Assembly (NCBI GenBank): GCA_965263485.1 | Contig: CBDHHO010000001.1 | Coordinates: forward strand, 248,001-312,000 | Reading direction: 5' to 3' | Origin: Haliotispira sp965263485 | GTDB taxonomy: Bacteria > Spirochaetota > Spirochaetia > SP-2023 | Length of the DNA stretch: 64,000 nucleotides | Shown here: piece by piece, positions 18,255-27,488 of the stretch | How positions within the stretch are numbered: position 1 is the first letter of the stretch | Layout: each line of letters opens with the position of its first letter | Program-made: the position numbers and the translations under genes | The notes under the pieces: model-generated | The model's input: the letters and a program-made list of their open reading frames with translations, nothing else | Database searches by the model: none | Told to the model about the DNA's origin: nothing

Positions 18255-21183
18255 ATGAAACACAAATTTAGTAAAATTCGCGCATCGCGCATCGCGCATC
18301 GCGCATCGCGCATCGCGCATCGCGCATCGCGCATCGAAAAAATTAAAACTATATAGCAGGGGAAATTATTTCTTTGCGGGGATTTCGCGCCCATTTATCC
18401 TTTTATTTTTCTGCTCCCTGATTCTACTGGTCGCCTGCGATCCGCCCGGAGGTGGGGGAAGCGGTCCCTCCCCCCCACCCAGGCTTACCTGCGGGGGCTC
18501 TCACAATGCTTCGCCGCCGGGCACTGCCATACGAACCTGGCAGGATTTGCAGAATATGCAAAACGATTTGACGGGAACGTATTTCCTAGCCAGCGACATC
18601 ACCTTGCCCAAGCCCGACGAAGGCGGACTTCCTCCAGAAGGCTTTCGACCCATCGGTTACGACACCGATAACACCCAGGCTTATTTTCAGGGCACTTCCT
18701 TCACCGGCAGCTTCGACGGCAATGGATACACCATTCGCAATCTTACGATTCAACGCCCCGATGAATGGTATGGCGGCCTCTTTGGTCTAATTGAAGGGGC
18801 CAGTGTGCAGAATGTCTGTCTGGAAAATGTCAATGTGCTCGGCGGCCGATACGTGGGGGGCATTGTCGGATACAACGACGGTGGAGCTGTCAGCGGGGCC
18901 GTAGTCGGCGGGGTGGACAACAGTGTGGTCACCAATAACGGGCCCCATACCGGCGGATTGGTTGGCTACAACGAATCCGGGACCGTAACCGGCTTTGTCG
19001 ACATGAAAGTTGTCGGCGATGACCGGAGGGTGAATGATATCAGTGCCGATGGGACTACCGACAGCTACAACGGCGGCGCCATTGGCGGTCTGGTTGGCAG
19101 AAATGCCGACAGTGGCGTGGTTAAGGGCCACGCCAGCGGGGAAGTTACCTATAATCAAAGTGGGGGCCACGCCTTTTGGGTCGGGGGGCTGGTCGGTCTC
19201 AGCTCAGGAGATACTACGGTGATTGGCTACAGCTCCAATACGGTGACGGGTTCCCGCTATGTCGGCGGACTGGTGGGATTTTCAGATCCGCAGCGCGAGA
19301 ATCAGGGGTCTTCTGCTGTGCTGATTGGCTACAGTACGGGAAAAGTGCTGAGCCGGGATCCGGATCCGACTCCTTACGGGGATACTCTCAGTACCACTGT
19401 GGGCGGTCTGGCGGGCTGGTCCAGGGGCACCGTACTGGGTTATTCTACTGCCGCAGTCGTTTCGATGGGGCCTTACAGTAATTATGTCGGGGGCCTGACG
19501 GGGCAGATGCAGCGCGTTGAACGTAATAATAAGATGGAGGGCTACTTCAGAGGCACGCTCAACGAGCAGCCATACGAGAAAACTTTGAACGGATTGGAAG
19601 CCGGCTGGACTTCGGCCAGGTATACAGACTATCCCCGGCTGTTCTATGAGGCCCCGTTCAACGATACCAATCCTCGGGCCCGGCAGGTACCCGTGAACGG
19701 CGTGTCCAGTGCCCGTCAGGTAACGACACAGACAACCCAGACCGATTTTACCGGTCTCAGCTTCGGCAGTGCCGTGGGGGAATGGAGTTTTGTTTCCGGT
19801 CAGTGGCCCCGCATTAACCTGGGCTCCGCTATGGTGGGGTCCAGAGACATCTTTGCCGACTTGAGCCAGCCGACAGAACCCAAAGTCTTTCCGACGCCTC
19901 CTGCGGGAGAGGTCGCCATTCGGAGCTGGCAGGATTTACAGGCGGTCCGGGATAATTTGCGGGGCCGTTACCGACTGGAAGCGGACATTACTTTTCCCGC
20001 GCCCGGCAGCGATGGCTTCCCGGCCAGCGGATTCCAGCCGCTGGGAGGTAATGATACTCCCTTTGTGGGCCGCTTTGACGGCAATGGCCATACGATAAGC
20101 AATCTCTCGATCTTGAGGCCCAATGACAGTTACGTGGGTTTGTTCGGGCATGTGCTGGGGGCTGAGATCTTGAATGTCCGACTGGAAAATGTTAATATCG
20201 AAGGCTTTAATGAGGTGGGGAGCATTGTGGGCTACAGCGACGGGTCCACGGTGAGCGGCTCGGTTACGGGCGGTCCGCAGGATAGCATAGTTCAAGGCCA
20301 TCACCGGCGTACGGGCGGTCTGGTGGGAACAAATGCGAACGGCGGCAGCGTCACGGGATTCGTGGACATGAAGGTTCTGGGGAATAGAGAATTTACCGGC
20401 GGCCTGGTGGGGTCGAATCAGGATGCTGATTCCACCGTTAAGGGCTATGCTCTGGGTGAGGTGGATTATGATCGAAGCTCCCTGGGCTGGTTTATAGGCG
20501 GTCTTGCAGGGGCTAATCAGCTGGGCAGTGTGATCGGGTACAGCAGTAACAAGGTTACCGGAGTGGACATCGTCGGCGGTATGGTCGGCAGCAATGGGGG
20601 CCGGGTGATCGGTTACAGCACGTCCTCCGTCGAGCGTGTGCAGGGCGCAGACGTAGTGGGTAATCTGGGGGGATTAGTCGGCAGTAATACCAGCTACAGA
20701 GATAACCCCGGTGATGATGGCAGCAGCAATATATCCGCCTATTTCACCGGAACCGTGAAAATACAGACCCCCAGCGTTCGTATCGGAGGCTTGATCGGCC
20801 AAAACGCGGCTAATTTTACGTTTTTTGGCGGGATGGCTCAGGGCTATTTCAAGGGAAGCTTTGATTTACAAGGTGGCATTGCGCATAATATCATAGCGGG
20901 ATACACGGGTTACAATACTGGCAACAGGAGTTCTAATGAGGCCAATATTCGCGCTTTTCATTCTGCGGGCTTGTCCGCAGGTTCCGGCAGTAACGGCTTT
21001 GACGGTACGACTCTTACGGTAGATGCCAGTACGCAGCAGTCCGCTTTTACTGATTTTACCTTCGGTACTGATGTCGGGGAGTGGAGTTTTGCTGCCGGGC
21101 AGTGGCCCCGGATTAATCTGGGTTCCGCGATGGTAGGGGCTACGGATATATTTGATGGTTTGAGTCAGCCGACGGCTCCGTAG
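18255..21183 (+). CDS. Cassette A: phase-variable GLUG-repeat lipoprotein (OFF as sequenced)
   Basis: Start ATG 18255 has GGAG 9 bases upstream but reads through eight CGCGCAT units into a stop at 18354. Losing one unit (7 instead of 8) would join it to the long frame running from 18337 to 21183 and give a 973-residue lipoprotein. That frame opens with a basic stretch, the hydrophobic core 'RPFILLFFCSLILLVAC' with a lipobox, and a Gly/Pro linker containing a C7 run. The mature part is an internal duplication: each half starts 'W-Q-D-L-Q', continues 'FxGxFDGNGxTIxNLxIxRP' and 'LENVN', then carries GLUG-type repeats ('GGLVGxN') and ends 'GEWSF..GQWPRINLGSAMVG'. GLUG repeats occur in bacterial surface proteins; the function here is unknown. 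Confidence 0.8.
18279..18336 (+). repeat. Heptanucleotide repeat, 8 units (cassette A)
   Basis: Eight CGCGCAT units plus CG. All three frames of the unit are free of stops, so the repeat can be translated in any register, and each unit change shifts the frame by one base. In the long frame it encodes an Arg/Ala/Ser/Ile/His heptapeptide. Confidence 0.95.
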
Positions 21184-21220
21184 GGCGACCCCCCTGTGAA
21201 GACCTTTGGGGATTGCCTTC

Positions 21221-21284
21221 GATACACCTTGAATTTCAATCTGAGCGCACAGCGCGAAGATTAGAAATCCAAGGTGTACCGAAG
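21221..21284. repeat. Imperfect hairpin downstream of cassette A
   Basis: ACACCTTGAATTTCAATCT and AGATTAGAAATCCAAGGTGT face each other around about 20 bases, with a GC-rich loop. No T tail follows, so it is more likely a repeat-family hairpin than a terminator. The following GTACCGAAGTACCGGGCGG recurs near 34626. Confidence 0.6.
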
Positions 21285-21289
21285 TACCG

Positions 21290-21411
21290 GGCGGGGCGCA
21301 GCTGTCAAGGAGGAAGGTCGGGCCTGGCTGCGCCAGCTCGCAAAAAAGGAAGGTTGGGCCTGGCTGCGCACGGCCCTCTTTCTCCCATGCTGCGCCAGCT
21401 CGCATTTTTTT
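21290..21411 (+). repeat. Hairpin modules upstream of the Rpn gene
   Basis: Two partial copies of the GC-rich module (GGAAGGTCGGGCCTGGCTGCG... and ATGCTGCGCCAGCTCGCA), in the same orientation as all other copies in the window. No terminal inverted repeats are seen here. Confidence 0.7.
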
Positions 21412-21448
21412 TATTGCGCTGTACGGACAAAACAGCTATATTGAAGCC

Positions 21449-22483
21449 ATGGCAAGTTGCGACAGCGCGTACAAATACCTGTTCTCGAACCCGGCAATCC
21501 TGTGCAAACTCATCCACGCCTTCGTTGAGGAGGACTTTAGCGCCAAAATCCAGCCCGACAGCCTGCGCAAACTCGACCCGTCCCACCTCTCTGCCACGCT
21601 CCAGCAGCGCGAATCGGACCTGCTTTACGAGGTGCGCCTGAACAGCCAAAACAGCCAAACAGCCTATCTGTATATCCTGCTCGAATTCCAGTCCACAGCC
21701 CCCAAGCATATGGCCATCCGCCTGCTCAGCTATATATCCCTGTTTTACGAACGCCTCATCAAGGAAGGCAAAAACAGCAAAGGCAAGTTGCCCCCGGTAT
21801 TTCCGCTGGTGCTCTACAACGGAGACCGCCCTTGGAATGCGCCCCGCAGCACCAGCGAACTGATCAGCAGCAACGAAATACCCGCAAAATACCTACCCCA
21901 CTTTCAATATGCTCTCATTGACGAGAAGCGCATCCCCGACCCAAAAATCCACAAATTGCACAACCTCATCAGCGCGGTAATTTGTGCCGAGAAATACGGC
22001 AGACCGGGGGAGTGGGAAGCCCAGATTCCGCAAATCATAGAATTCCTGCGCGATGAACCCGGGCCCGAAATCACCATTTTCAGGCGCTGGATCGCCTTGC
22101 TGTTTGGCGAGGGCATGAACGAATCAGAATACAATCAAATCACCGCACCAGAGGAGGTACAAAGGATGTTGGCAACACTGGCAGACGATCTAAAAGCTGA
22201 GGGCAGACAAGAAGGCGAAAAACTGGGCATGCAGAAAGGTTGGGAAGAAGGCGAAAAACTGGGCATGCAGAAAGGTTGGGAAGAAGGTGAAAAACTGGGC
22301 ATGCGGAAAGGCCGGGAAGAAGGTCGGGAAGAAGGCAGACAAGAAGGTGAAAAACTGGGCATGCGGAAAGGCCGGGAAGAAGGCCGGCGTGAAGCTGCCC
22401 GGAAAATGAAAGAATCCGGGCTGTCGATTGAACAGATTGCAAGGTTTACCGGTCTGAGCCACCGCGAAATTACCGGGCTCTGA
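21449..22483 (+). CDS. Rpn family recombination-promoting nuclease / PD-(D/E)XK protein with repeat tail
   Basis: 344 residues. The N-terminal domain 'DSAYKYLFSNP...ESDLLYEVRLNSQN...YLYILLEFQSTAPKHMAIRLLSYISLFYERL...PVFPLVLYNG' is typical of the Rpn/transposase_31 family, with the nuclease acid pair D and E-x-Q visible. The C-terminal 110 residues are a highly charged repeat ('EEGEKLGMQKGW' and 'REEGREEGRQ') ending in a short helical motif 'KESGLSIEQIARFTGLSHREI'. Rpn proteins are DNA nucleases linked to recombination and, in E. coli, to phage defence with an intragenic antitoxin. An internal start fitting such a product is annotated separately. Flanked by hairpin modules and lipoprotein cassettes. 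Confidence 0.88.
   Translation: MASCDSAYKYLFSNPAILCKLIHAFVEEDFSAKIQPDSLRKLDPSHLSATLQQRESDLLYEVRLNSQNSQTAYLYILLEFQSTAPKHMAIRLLSYISLFYERLIKEGKNSKGKLPPVFPLVLYNGDRPWNAPRSTSELISSNEIPAKYLPHFQYALIDEKRIPDPKIHKLHNLISAVICAEKYGRPGEWEAQIPQIIEFLRDEPGPEITIFRRWIALLFGEGMNESEYNQITAPEEVQRMLATLADDLKAEGRQEGEKLGMQKGWEEGEKLGMQKGWEEGEKLGMRKGREEGREEGRQEGEKLGMRKGREEGRREAARKMKESGLSIEQIARFTGLSHREITGL
22166..22483 (+). CDS. Possible intragenic short Rpn product
   Basis: ATG 22166, in the same frame as the Rpn gene, has a near-perfect Shine-Dalgarno GAGGAGG eight bases upstream (22151-22157), stronger than that of the full gene. It would yield a 105-residue protein made of the charged repeat tail and the terminal helical motif, without the nuclease domain. 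Intragenic C-terminal products that neutralise the full nuclease are known for E. coli Rpn proteins; that this one works the same way is inference. Confidence 0.5.
   Translation: MLATLADDLKAEGRQEGEKLGMQKGWEEGEKLGMQKGWEEGEKLGMRKGREEGREEGRQEGEKLGMRKGREEGRREAARKMKESGLSIEQIARFTGLSHREITGL
22203..22400 (+). repeat. 36-bp-type coding repeats in the rpn tail
   Basis: Units of the form GAAGGxGAAAAACTGGGCATG plus CAGAAAGGTTGG or CGGAAAGGCCGG occur four times, with insertions of extra GAAGGCxxx stretches. Unit lengths are multiples of 3, so copy change keeps the frame. Recombination between units could vary tail length. Confidence 0.8.
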
Positions 22484-22558
22484 TGCCGGGCTGGGCGCAA
22501 TTGTTAAGGACGGCTCCCCAAGAAAAGCCAATTTTTAGGGATTTTCCTGCAATTTCTC

Positions 22559-22587
22559 TTGCCCTCCGCGGGGGAATCGTGTATTCT
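22559..22587 (+). promoter_or_regulatory. Promoter of lipoprotein cassette B
   Basis: TTGCCC, 17-base spacer, TATTCT. Position and spacing match cassettes C and D. The shared leader follows, with a TTATGCA...TGCATAA hairpin just before the ribosome binding site. Confidence 0.7.
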
Positions 22588-22706
22588 TTGAGAAGAACAA
22601 GCCATTTCATAACCCCATTTTATCTTTTATTAAAACCATTCCGACCTTGGCCGGAACATCATCTTTATGCATTATTTTGCATAATAATACCAAGGAGTAT
22701 TGCACT

Positions 22707-23488
22707 ATGGAACACAAGTTCAGTAAAATTCGCTCATCGCTCATCGCTCATCGCTCATCGCTCATCGCTCATCGAAAAAATTAAAGTTATATAGCAGGGG
22801 AAATTATTTTTCTGCCGGGGTTTTACGCCCATTTATCCTTTTATTTTTCTGCTCCCTGATTCTATTGGTCGCCTGCGATCCGCCCAAAGACGCAGCGTCC
22901 CCGCCGCCTGCTTTGCTTGATCCGCCCAAAGACGCAGCGTCCCCGCCGCTCGCTTTGCTTGATCGTCTGGTTAAAGCGGGTACGATCATTCTTAGTGCTA
23001 ATATCAGAGGCGATACTTCACTGACATTTACAAATGAACATGGTGGTTCATTTCAAGCAGCAGAAAATCTTGTTTCGGGACTGCCCACGAATATTCCTGT
23101 CAGCAAGCAAAGTATTGAAGAGATTGCCAAGGATCCCACAGGGGAATACTCAAATTTACGTTCGGCTGAGAATATTTTTGCGATTGAAGACACCAAACGC
23201 AACTCTTATGTACTTACAGACCAAAAACTGAGCATGGTACTGGTTGTCGTGGAAATACCTCTCGTTGTCAGTCTTGTACTCCCTAACGCTGTTCATGTAT
23301 TTGAATTGAACATTCGAGACAATGACATAAGACTGAAGAAAACCAGTTATCGTGAATACAATGCGCCTCTCATAAGCTCCTATGCAGAGGCCCTCAAATT
23401 TGCCAGGCGCATTGACCCCGCAACCCTACCACAAGGCACCACGCTACTGAAAGTGTCTGACCCGATTATCTATACAGGTAGTTTTTAG
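22707..23488 (+). CDS. Cassette B: phase-variable lipoprotein of unknown function (OFF as sequenced)
   Basis: ATG 22707 follows AAGGAG by 9 bases and opens a frame that ends after 25 codons just past six CGCTCAT units. With seven units it would run on into the frame from 22775 to 23488 and give 262 residues: a basic N-terminus, the hydrophobic core 'RPFILLFFCSLILLVAC', then 'DPPKDAASPP', which is duplicated by a 42-bp tandem repeat (22883-22966). The mature domain (about 200 residues, 'AGTIILSANIRGDTSLTFTNE...') matches nothing I recognise and is unrelated to the other cassettes' cargo. Its DNA is more AT-rich than the surroundings, which fits transfer of cargo from elsewhere. No internal ATG precedes the signal peptide in the long frame. 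Confidence 0.75.
22731..22774 (+). repeat. Heptanucleotide repeat, 6 units (cassette B)
   Basis: Six CGCTCAT units plus CG, followed by AAAAAATT as in all cassettes. Confidence 0.95.
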
Positions 23489-23499
23489 GTAATCTTTCG

Positions 23500-23682
23500 C
23501 AGGGCCGGGGGCTGGCTAATGCCGGGCGGGGGCCATCTCGCAAAAAAGGAAGGTCGGGCATTGCTGTTGCTGCGCCAGCTCGCATTGGAGCCTTTCGGTA
23601 CACCTTCAGCCTGAAGAATGCCCCGGCAGAAAAAGACCGCGTTTCCACGCGAATTGGAATTTTTAGAGGTGCCCTTTAGAAT
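23500..23682 (+). repeat. Hairpin module and right terminal repeat abutting mutY
   Basis: A partial hairpin module (GCAAAAAAGGAAGGTCGGGC ... GCTGCGCCAGCTCGCATTGGAG) leads into a right end GAATTGGAATTTTTAGAGGTGCCC. The complement of the bases right after that end supplies the TAA stop of mutY (23676-23678), so the element ends at the gene. Confidence 0.65.
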
Positions 23683-24905
23683 CTTGCGTTCAGCTGCTGC
23701 CAAAACCGGCGGTACGGGCCCGGCAGGGTCAGGTCTTCCAGCTTATCAGCCCACAACCAGTCAAAAGTCTCTTCCCTCTGCTCCTTATGCGAAAACTGTG
23801 GCAGAGCGTCCGGCGGGAAAGCGGCCCCCGACAGGTGGCAACAATACACTTGGACAGTTTCCTGCGTATCCAAATACGAATGCTTGAAACTACCCAAGTA
23901 TTCCAGCCCCTGCCCGGTCTCCAGCCCCGGGATCTTAGTGGCGAGAACCTCCATCCCCGCCAACCGGCTCAATTCGGGGAAGCACCACAAATGGCGCAGA
24001 TGGCCGCTATGCTTGCGCTGCATCAAGTATTTGGGCTCCGATTCGGGGCTTTCCCGCAGACAGAGCAAAAGGCGCCGGCTCTGGATTTTGCGTTTGCGGT
24101 ACTCGCGGGGTGCTGGAAACTTGGCCCAGTTTGCCGCATTCGTTGAGCTGGCGGGGCAAAATTCCCGGAATGGGCAGCAGAAGCACAACGGCTCCCGGGA
24201 GCGGCAGAGTTGCTGGCCCAGCTGGATCAGGGCCACGTTGGCATTGCCGCGCCAGTCACAGAGCTGCAAGGCCCCTCTGTGCTGTTGTTGCCAGCCCTTT
24301 TCTACGGCCGGGGCGGGTTGCTGCTGGTATAATCGGGAGAAGATCCGCTTGACGTTGGTGTCCAGTGCCAGTACTGCCTCGTTGCCGCTAATGCTGGCCA
24401 CAGCGGCAGCAATATACGGACCGATTCCCGGCAGGGTCAGTAATTTTGAATAGCAGGTGGGCAAGCTTACGGGCCCCGACTGTCCCCACCCTTTTTGTTT
24501 TTCAGCTTCTTCAGCCTGCGTCTTATATTCTTTGACGCAGCTCCGGGCACACTTAAGCATATTTAGCGCCCGATTGTAATAGCCCAGCCCCTCCCATTGC
24601 CTGAGAACCTGATCCTCATTGGCTGTGGCCAGTGCCACCAAGCTTGGCCAGCGCTCCAGCCAGGCTTGGTAATATGGGCGCACCGTTTCCACCCGGGTCT
24701 GTTGTAACATTACCTCGGAAACCCAGACCGCATAACTGTCGGGATGGCTCTCCCGGCCTGTGGGAGCTTCGGCGCTCAACTTGGAATCGGATACGGACCA
24801 GGGATACGTGATTGCGTGCCTGACCAGCCAGTCCTGCACCGGCCGGTAGAGCCGGTCGAATAGTTGCCGGGCGGTCCAAGTGGCAATGGCAGGCACAGCA
24901 ATCAT
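23676..24905 (-). CDS. mutY: A/G-specific adenine glycosylase MutY
   Basis: 409 residues. Removes adenine mispaired with 8-oxoguanine. Visible: 'VSEVMLQQTRVETVRPYYQAWLERWP', the helix-hairpin-helix 'LPGIGPYIAAAVASI', the catalytic aspartate in 'VLALDTNVKRIFSRL', the [4Fe-4S] pattern C-x6-C-x2-C-x5-C ('CRSREPLCFCCPFREFC'), and a C-terminal NUDIX-like domain ending 'FDWLWADKLEDLTLPGPYRRFWQQLN'. It is the last gene of a gltX-chorismate mutase-mutY operon, 16 bases after the previous stop. The N-terminus has an insert 'SVSDSKLSAEAPTGRESHPDS' between the first helix and the family motif. Confidence 0.93.
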   Translation of the reverse strand: MIAVPAIATWTARQLFDRLYRPVQDWLVRHAITYPWSVSDSKLSAEAPTGRESHPDSYAVWVSEVMLQQTRVETVRPYYQAWLERWPSLVALATANEDQVLRQWEGLGYYNRALNMLKCARSCVKEYKTQAEEAEKQKGWGQSGPVSLPTCYSKLLTLPGIGPYIAAAVASISGNEAVLALDTNVKRIFSRLYQQQPAPAVEKGWQQQHRGALQLCDWRGNANVALIQLGQQLCRSREPLCFCCPFREFCPASSTNAANWAKFPAPREYRKRKIQSRRLLLCLRESPESEPKYLMQRKHSGHLRHLWCFPELSRLAGMEVLATKIPGLETGQGLEYLGSFKHSYLDTQETVQVYCCHLSGAAFPPDALPQFSHKEQREETFDWLWADKLEDLTLPGPYRRFWQQLNARF

Positions 24906-24921
24906 GGGTAAGTTTACGGGC

Positions 24922-25803
24922 TCAGGCCCGCAGGCACAGGTAGGCCAGCTCGCCCCGTTTGGTCAGGGGAATGATGCAGTCGGCATAGAAATTGCGCAGA
25001 GATTCGGGCTCAAGATAGCGGCGCAGCATGCTCTCGCTGCATTCCTGAATGCGGCGGGTCTTGTCGTAGACCCGCTGTAAAATACGCTGCTCTACTTCCG
25101 AACGGGTAATTTGAGCCAGGATGCGGTCTTGAATCCGAAGTGCATTTGGGCCGGGTGCTGACTCGTTCGCCGCAGCAGCGCAGCATCGCCATTCATTGAG
25201 CAAGGGCCGCAGCGTGTGCTCCTGAGAGCAGAATTTACTCTCGGCCACATAAATGGCACCGTAGTGTATGCGCCGAGCGGCAGCTTGCAGCACCATGACA
25301 TCGTGTTCCAGTGCCGAACCATATTGCATGTCGTCTTCGTTGCTGCCGTTCTGCACTAGAAAGTCCAGATAAGAACACAGGATCGCCGGGCACTGACTGA
25401 TCCGGCGCAGGCTGCTCAAATTCGGCGGCAGCCCCGCTTCTATCCCGGTAGGAATACGGGGTTTCTCCTCCTTGTATTTTTCACTGCGTCCTTCCAGTTT
25501 GCGCAAAATCGCACCGGAAGCGGTCAAGGCACTTTGCATCCGGGTCGCCGGAGCGGGCTGCTGTGTGAACGGAAATTCTTCAGCCACTTCGTAGCGGCCA
25601 AAATCTGTGTCCATGGCCTCGTGAGCCGACAGCCTCTGCTGCAACAAACTCTCGGGCTCACGATATAAATGCGGATGAAAGGCAAACTGCATCCGATCCA
25701 AAAAGCGGTAGATCAGGGTCTCCTCCAGCAGCTCCAAGTGTCCGGCTATCTGATCCAAGGTCTTTGCGACCTGCGTTGTTTTCCTTGTTTTCATTGTTTT
25801 CAT
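24922..25803 (-). CDS. Chorismate mutase, eukaryotic (AroQ-beta) type
   Basis: 293 residues. The pattern 'ETLIYRFLDRMQFAFHPHLY', the long insert with 'LPPNLSS', and the closing 'DVMVLQAAARRIHYGAIYVAESKF' plus 'ITRSEVEQRILQRVYDKTRR' follow the layout of yeast/plant-type all-helical chorismate mutase, not the short bacterial AroQ-alpha or AroH. It converts chorismate to prephenate for Phe/Tyr synthesis. The catalytic Arg and Lys positions appear kept, but allosteric sites cannot be judged. ATG overlaps the gltX stop by four bases (ATGA), so translation is coupled to gltX, an unusual partner. Confidence 0.75.
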   Translation of the reverse strand: MKTMKTRKTTQVAKTLDQIAGHLELLEETLIYRFLDRMQFAFHPHLYREPESLLQQRLSAHEAMDTDFGRYEVAEEFPFTQQPAPATRMQSALTASGAILRKLEGRSEKYKEEKPRIPTGIEAGLPPNLSSLRRISQCPAILCSYLDFLVQNGSNEDDMQYGSALEHDVMVLQAAARRIHYGAIYVAESKFCSQEHTLRPLLNEWRCCAAAANESAPGPNALRIQDRILAQITRSEVEQRILQRVYDKTRRIQECSESMLRRYLEPESLRNFYADCIIPLTKRGELAYLCLRA

Positions 25804-27488
25804 TGTTCCGAGGGCTCCGAGGGCTCCGAAGGAATCCCGGAGCTGAGGGCGGCGAGCTGCCGGGCCAGTGCGTCTATCCGGGCGAGCAATTCAGCACCGT
25901 TATTCCCCTCATCATCAGAGGAGGAATGCTGCAAAATCAGCATTGACTCCAGCAGAGGCGGAGAAGTCTTGCTGCCGGTGATGGCGTAGCGCAACGGCTG
26001 CATCAGAGCGCCCATCTTGATACCCGCCTCTCCGGCGGCTTCCCGAAAAGCCGCTTCCCAGCCCTGTTTGACCTGTAAGAGGCCCTCAAAGTCCTGCCAG
26101 CTTTGCCCCAATTCGGCAAGCAGCCGTTCCAGCACTCGGCGTCCCAAGGCTAAGATCTCAGCGGCCTGAGTCGGGCTGTGTTTTTTGGGCAGGGCCAGCT
26201 CCGGCTCCCGGTACTCCGGACGGGCAAAAAAGTAGGCCGCCATTGCCGGAGCATCGCACAGGAACTTGAGACGCTCTTGCAGCAGGGGCAGTATCCAGTC
26301 CAGACTCTTTGAGAACTTTTCTGCGGGCAGCTTGGCATAGACTTCCGGCAGCTGCTCTTGCCACAGCGGAGCCAGTTCCTCTTTGAGCTGGGAGATGCTG
26401 CGTTGCCGGATGTACTGGCCGTTGAACCATTCCAGCTTCTGATAGTCGAAGGTCGCGGGTGATCGGCTGAGTCGGGTCAGATCAAAGCACTGCTCCAGCT
26501 CACCGAGGCTGAAAAATTCACGGCTGTCATCGTAGGCCCAGCCCAGCAGAGCGATGTAATTGGTCAGGGCTTCACGCAGGTAGCCCCCTTTGCGAAACTC
26601 GATCAGCGAGGTTGATCCGTGGCGCTTGGACAGCTTGGCCAGTTTGCCCGTGGCCAAATCCTTCCCCATCACCATCGGCAGGTGGCAAAACTTCGGCGGC
26701 ACCCAGCCAAAGGCCCGGTAAAGCAGCAGATGCAGGGGGCCGGACGACAGCCATTCCTGGGCCCGCAGCACGTGGCTGATCTGCATTAGATGGTCGTCAA
26801 TCACGTTGGCCAAGTGGTAGGTGGGGAAGCCATCGGCCTTAAGGATTACCGGGTCAGGATTGATGTCGCTGTTGGCACGCTTGATGTCGCCGAGCAGCAG
26901 GTCGGAGAAAGTGGTCGAGCCCTCCTGCGGAAGGGCAAAGCGCACAACATGGCTCTGGCCCTGGGCCAGCCTTCGCTGCACCTCTGCTGCTTCAAGGCCC
27001 CGGCAATGGCGGTCGTAGCCCTGCAAGCGCGACTTGCTGCACTCTTGTTCCCGGCGCAGCCACACAAGTCGTTCGGTGCTGCAAAAGCAGTGGTAGGCTT
27101 TGCCTTGGTCCAGCAGTTGCCGAACGTGTTGCCGGTACAGCCCGGTGCGCTGTGATTGAATATAGGGTCCGTATGCCCCCCCCGGGAAGCCATATTCTTC
27201 CGGGCCTTCATCTGCCTGGATGCCCAGCCATTCCAATGACTCGAACAGGTCTTGAATATAGCGTTCTTCGGAGCGGACGCGATCAGTGTCTTCAATGCGC
27301 AGGATAAAATTGCCGCTGCTGCTGCGGGCAAACAGGTAGTTGAATAGTGCGGTGCGAACTCCGCCAATATGTTGCAGCCCGGTGGGTGACGGGGCGTAGC
27401 GTACCCGCACGGGCCGCTCTGCCTGAAACACGGGCCGCTCTGCCTGAAAAATGGGGGGATCTTGAGATGCAGGAGTTGCGAGAGTCAT
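25800..27488 (-). CDS. gltX: Glutamate--tRNA ligase GltX
   Basis: About 562 residues from ATG 27488, which has AGGAAC upstream. Motifs: 'VRYAPSPTGLQHIGGVRTALFNYLFAR' (HIGH), 'ILRIEDTDRVRSEERYIQDLFESLEWLG' and 'KLAKLSKRHGSTSL' (KMSKS). The N-terminus carries an in-frame duplication (QAERPV twice) before the catalytic fold. The C-terminus ends in a small SEP repeat ('PSEPSEPSEQ'). The insert 'CSTERLVWLRREQECSKSRLQGYDRHCRG' is the usual zinc-binding-like insertion. First gene of the operon with chorismate mutase and mutY. Confidence 0.95.
   Translation of the reverse strand: MTLATPASQDPPIFQAERPVFQAERPVRVRYAPSPTGLQHIGGVRTALFNYLFARSSSGNFILRIEDTDRVRSEERYIQDLFESLEWLGIQADEGPEEYGFPGGAYGPYIQSQRTGLYRQHVRQLLDQGKAYHCFCSTERLVWLRREQECSKSRLQGYDRHCRGLEAAEVQRRLAQGQSHVVRFALPQEGSTTFSDLLLGDIKRANSDINPDPVILKADGFPTYHLANVIDDHLMQISHVLRAQEWLSSGPLHLLLYRAFGWVPPKFCHLPMVMGKDLATGKLAKLSKRHGSTSLIEFRKGGYLREALTNYIALLGWAYDDSREFFSLGELEQCFDLTRLSRSPATFDYQKLEWFNGQYIRQRSISQLKEELAPLWQEQLPEVYAKLPAEKFSKSLDWILPLLQERLKFLCDAPAMAAYFFARPEYREPELALPKKHSPTQAAEILALGRRVLERLLAELGQSWQDFEGLLQVKQGWEAAFREAAGEAGIKMGALMQPLRYAITGSKTSPPLLESMLILQHSSSDDEGNNGAELLARIDALARQLAALSSGIPSEPSEPSEQ

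Noticed and set aside
18279..18336. CGCGCAT/CGCTCAT arrays as CRISPR repeats
   Set aside because: Units are 7 bases without spacers and lie within a translated leader; no cas genes.
22483..22794. 103-codon frame through the cassette B leader
   Set aside because: Different register from the ATG with the ribosome binding site; it merely shows that the repeat is open in all frames.
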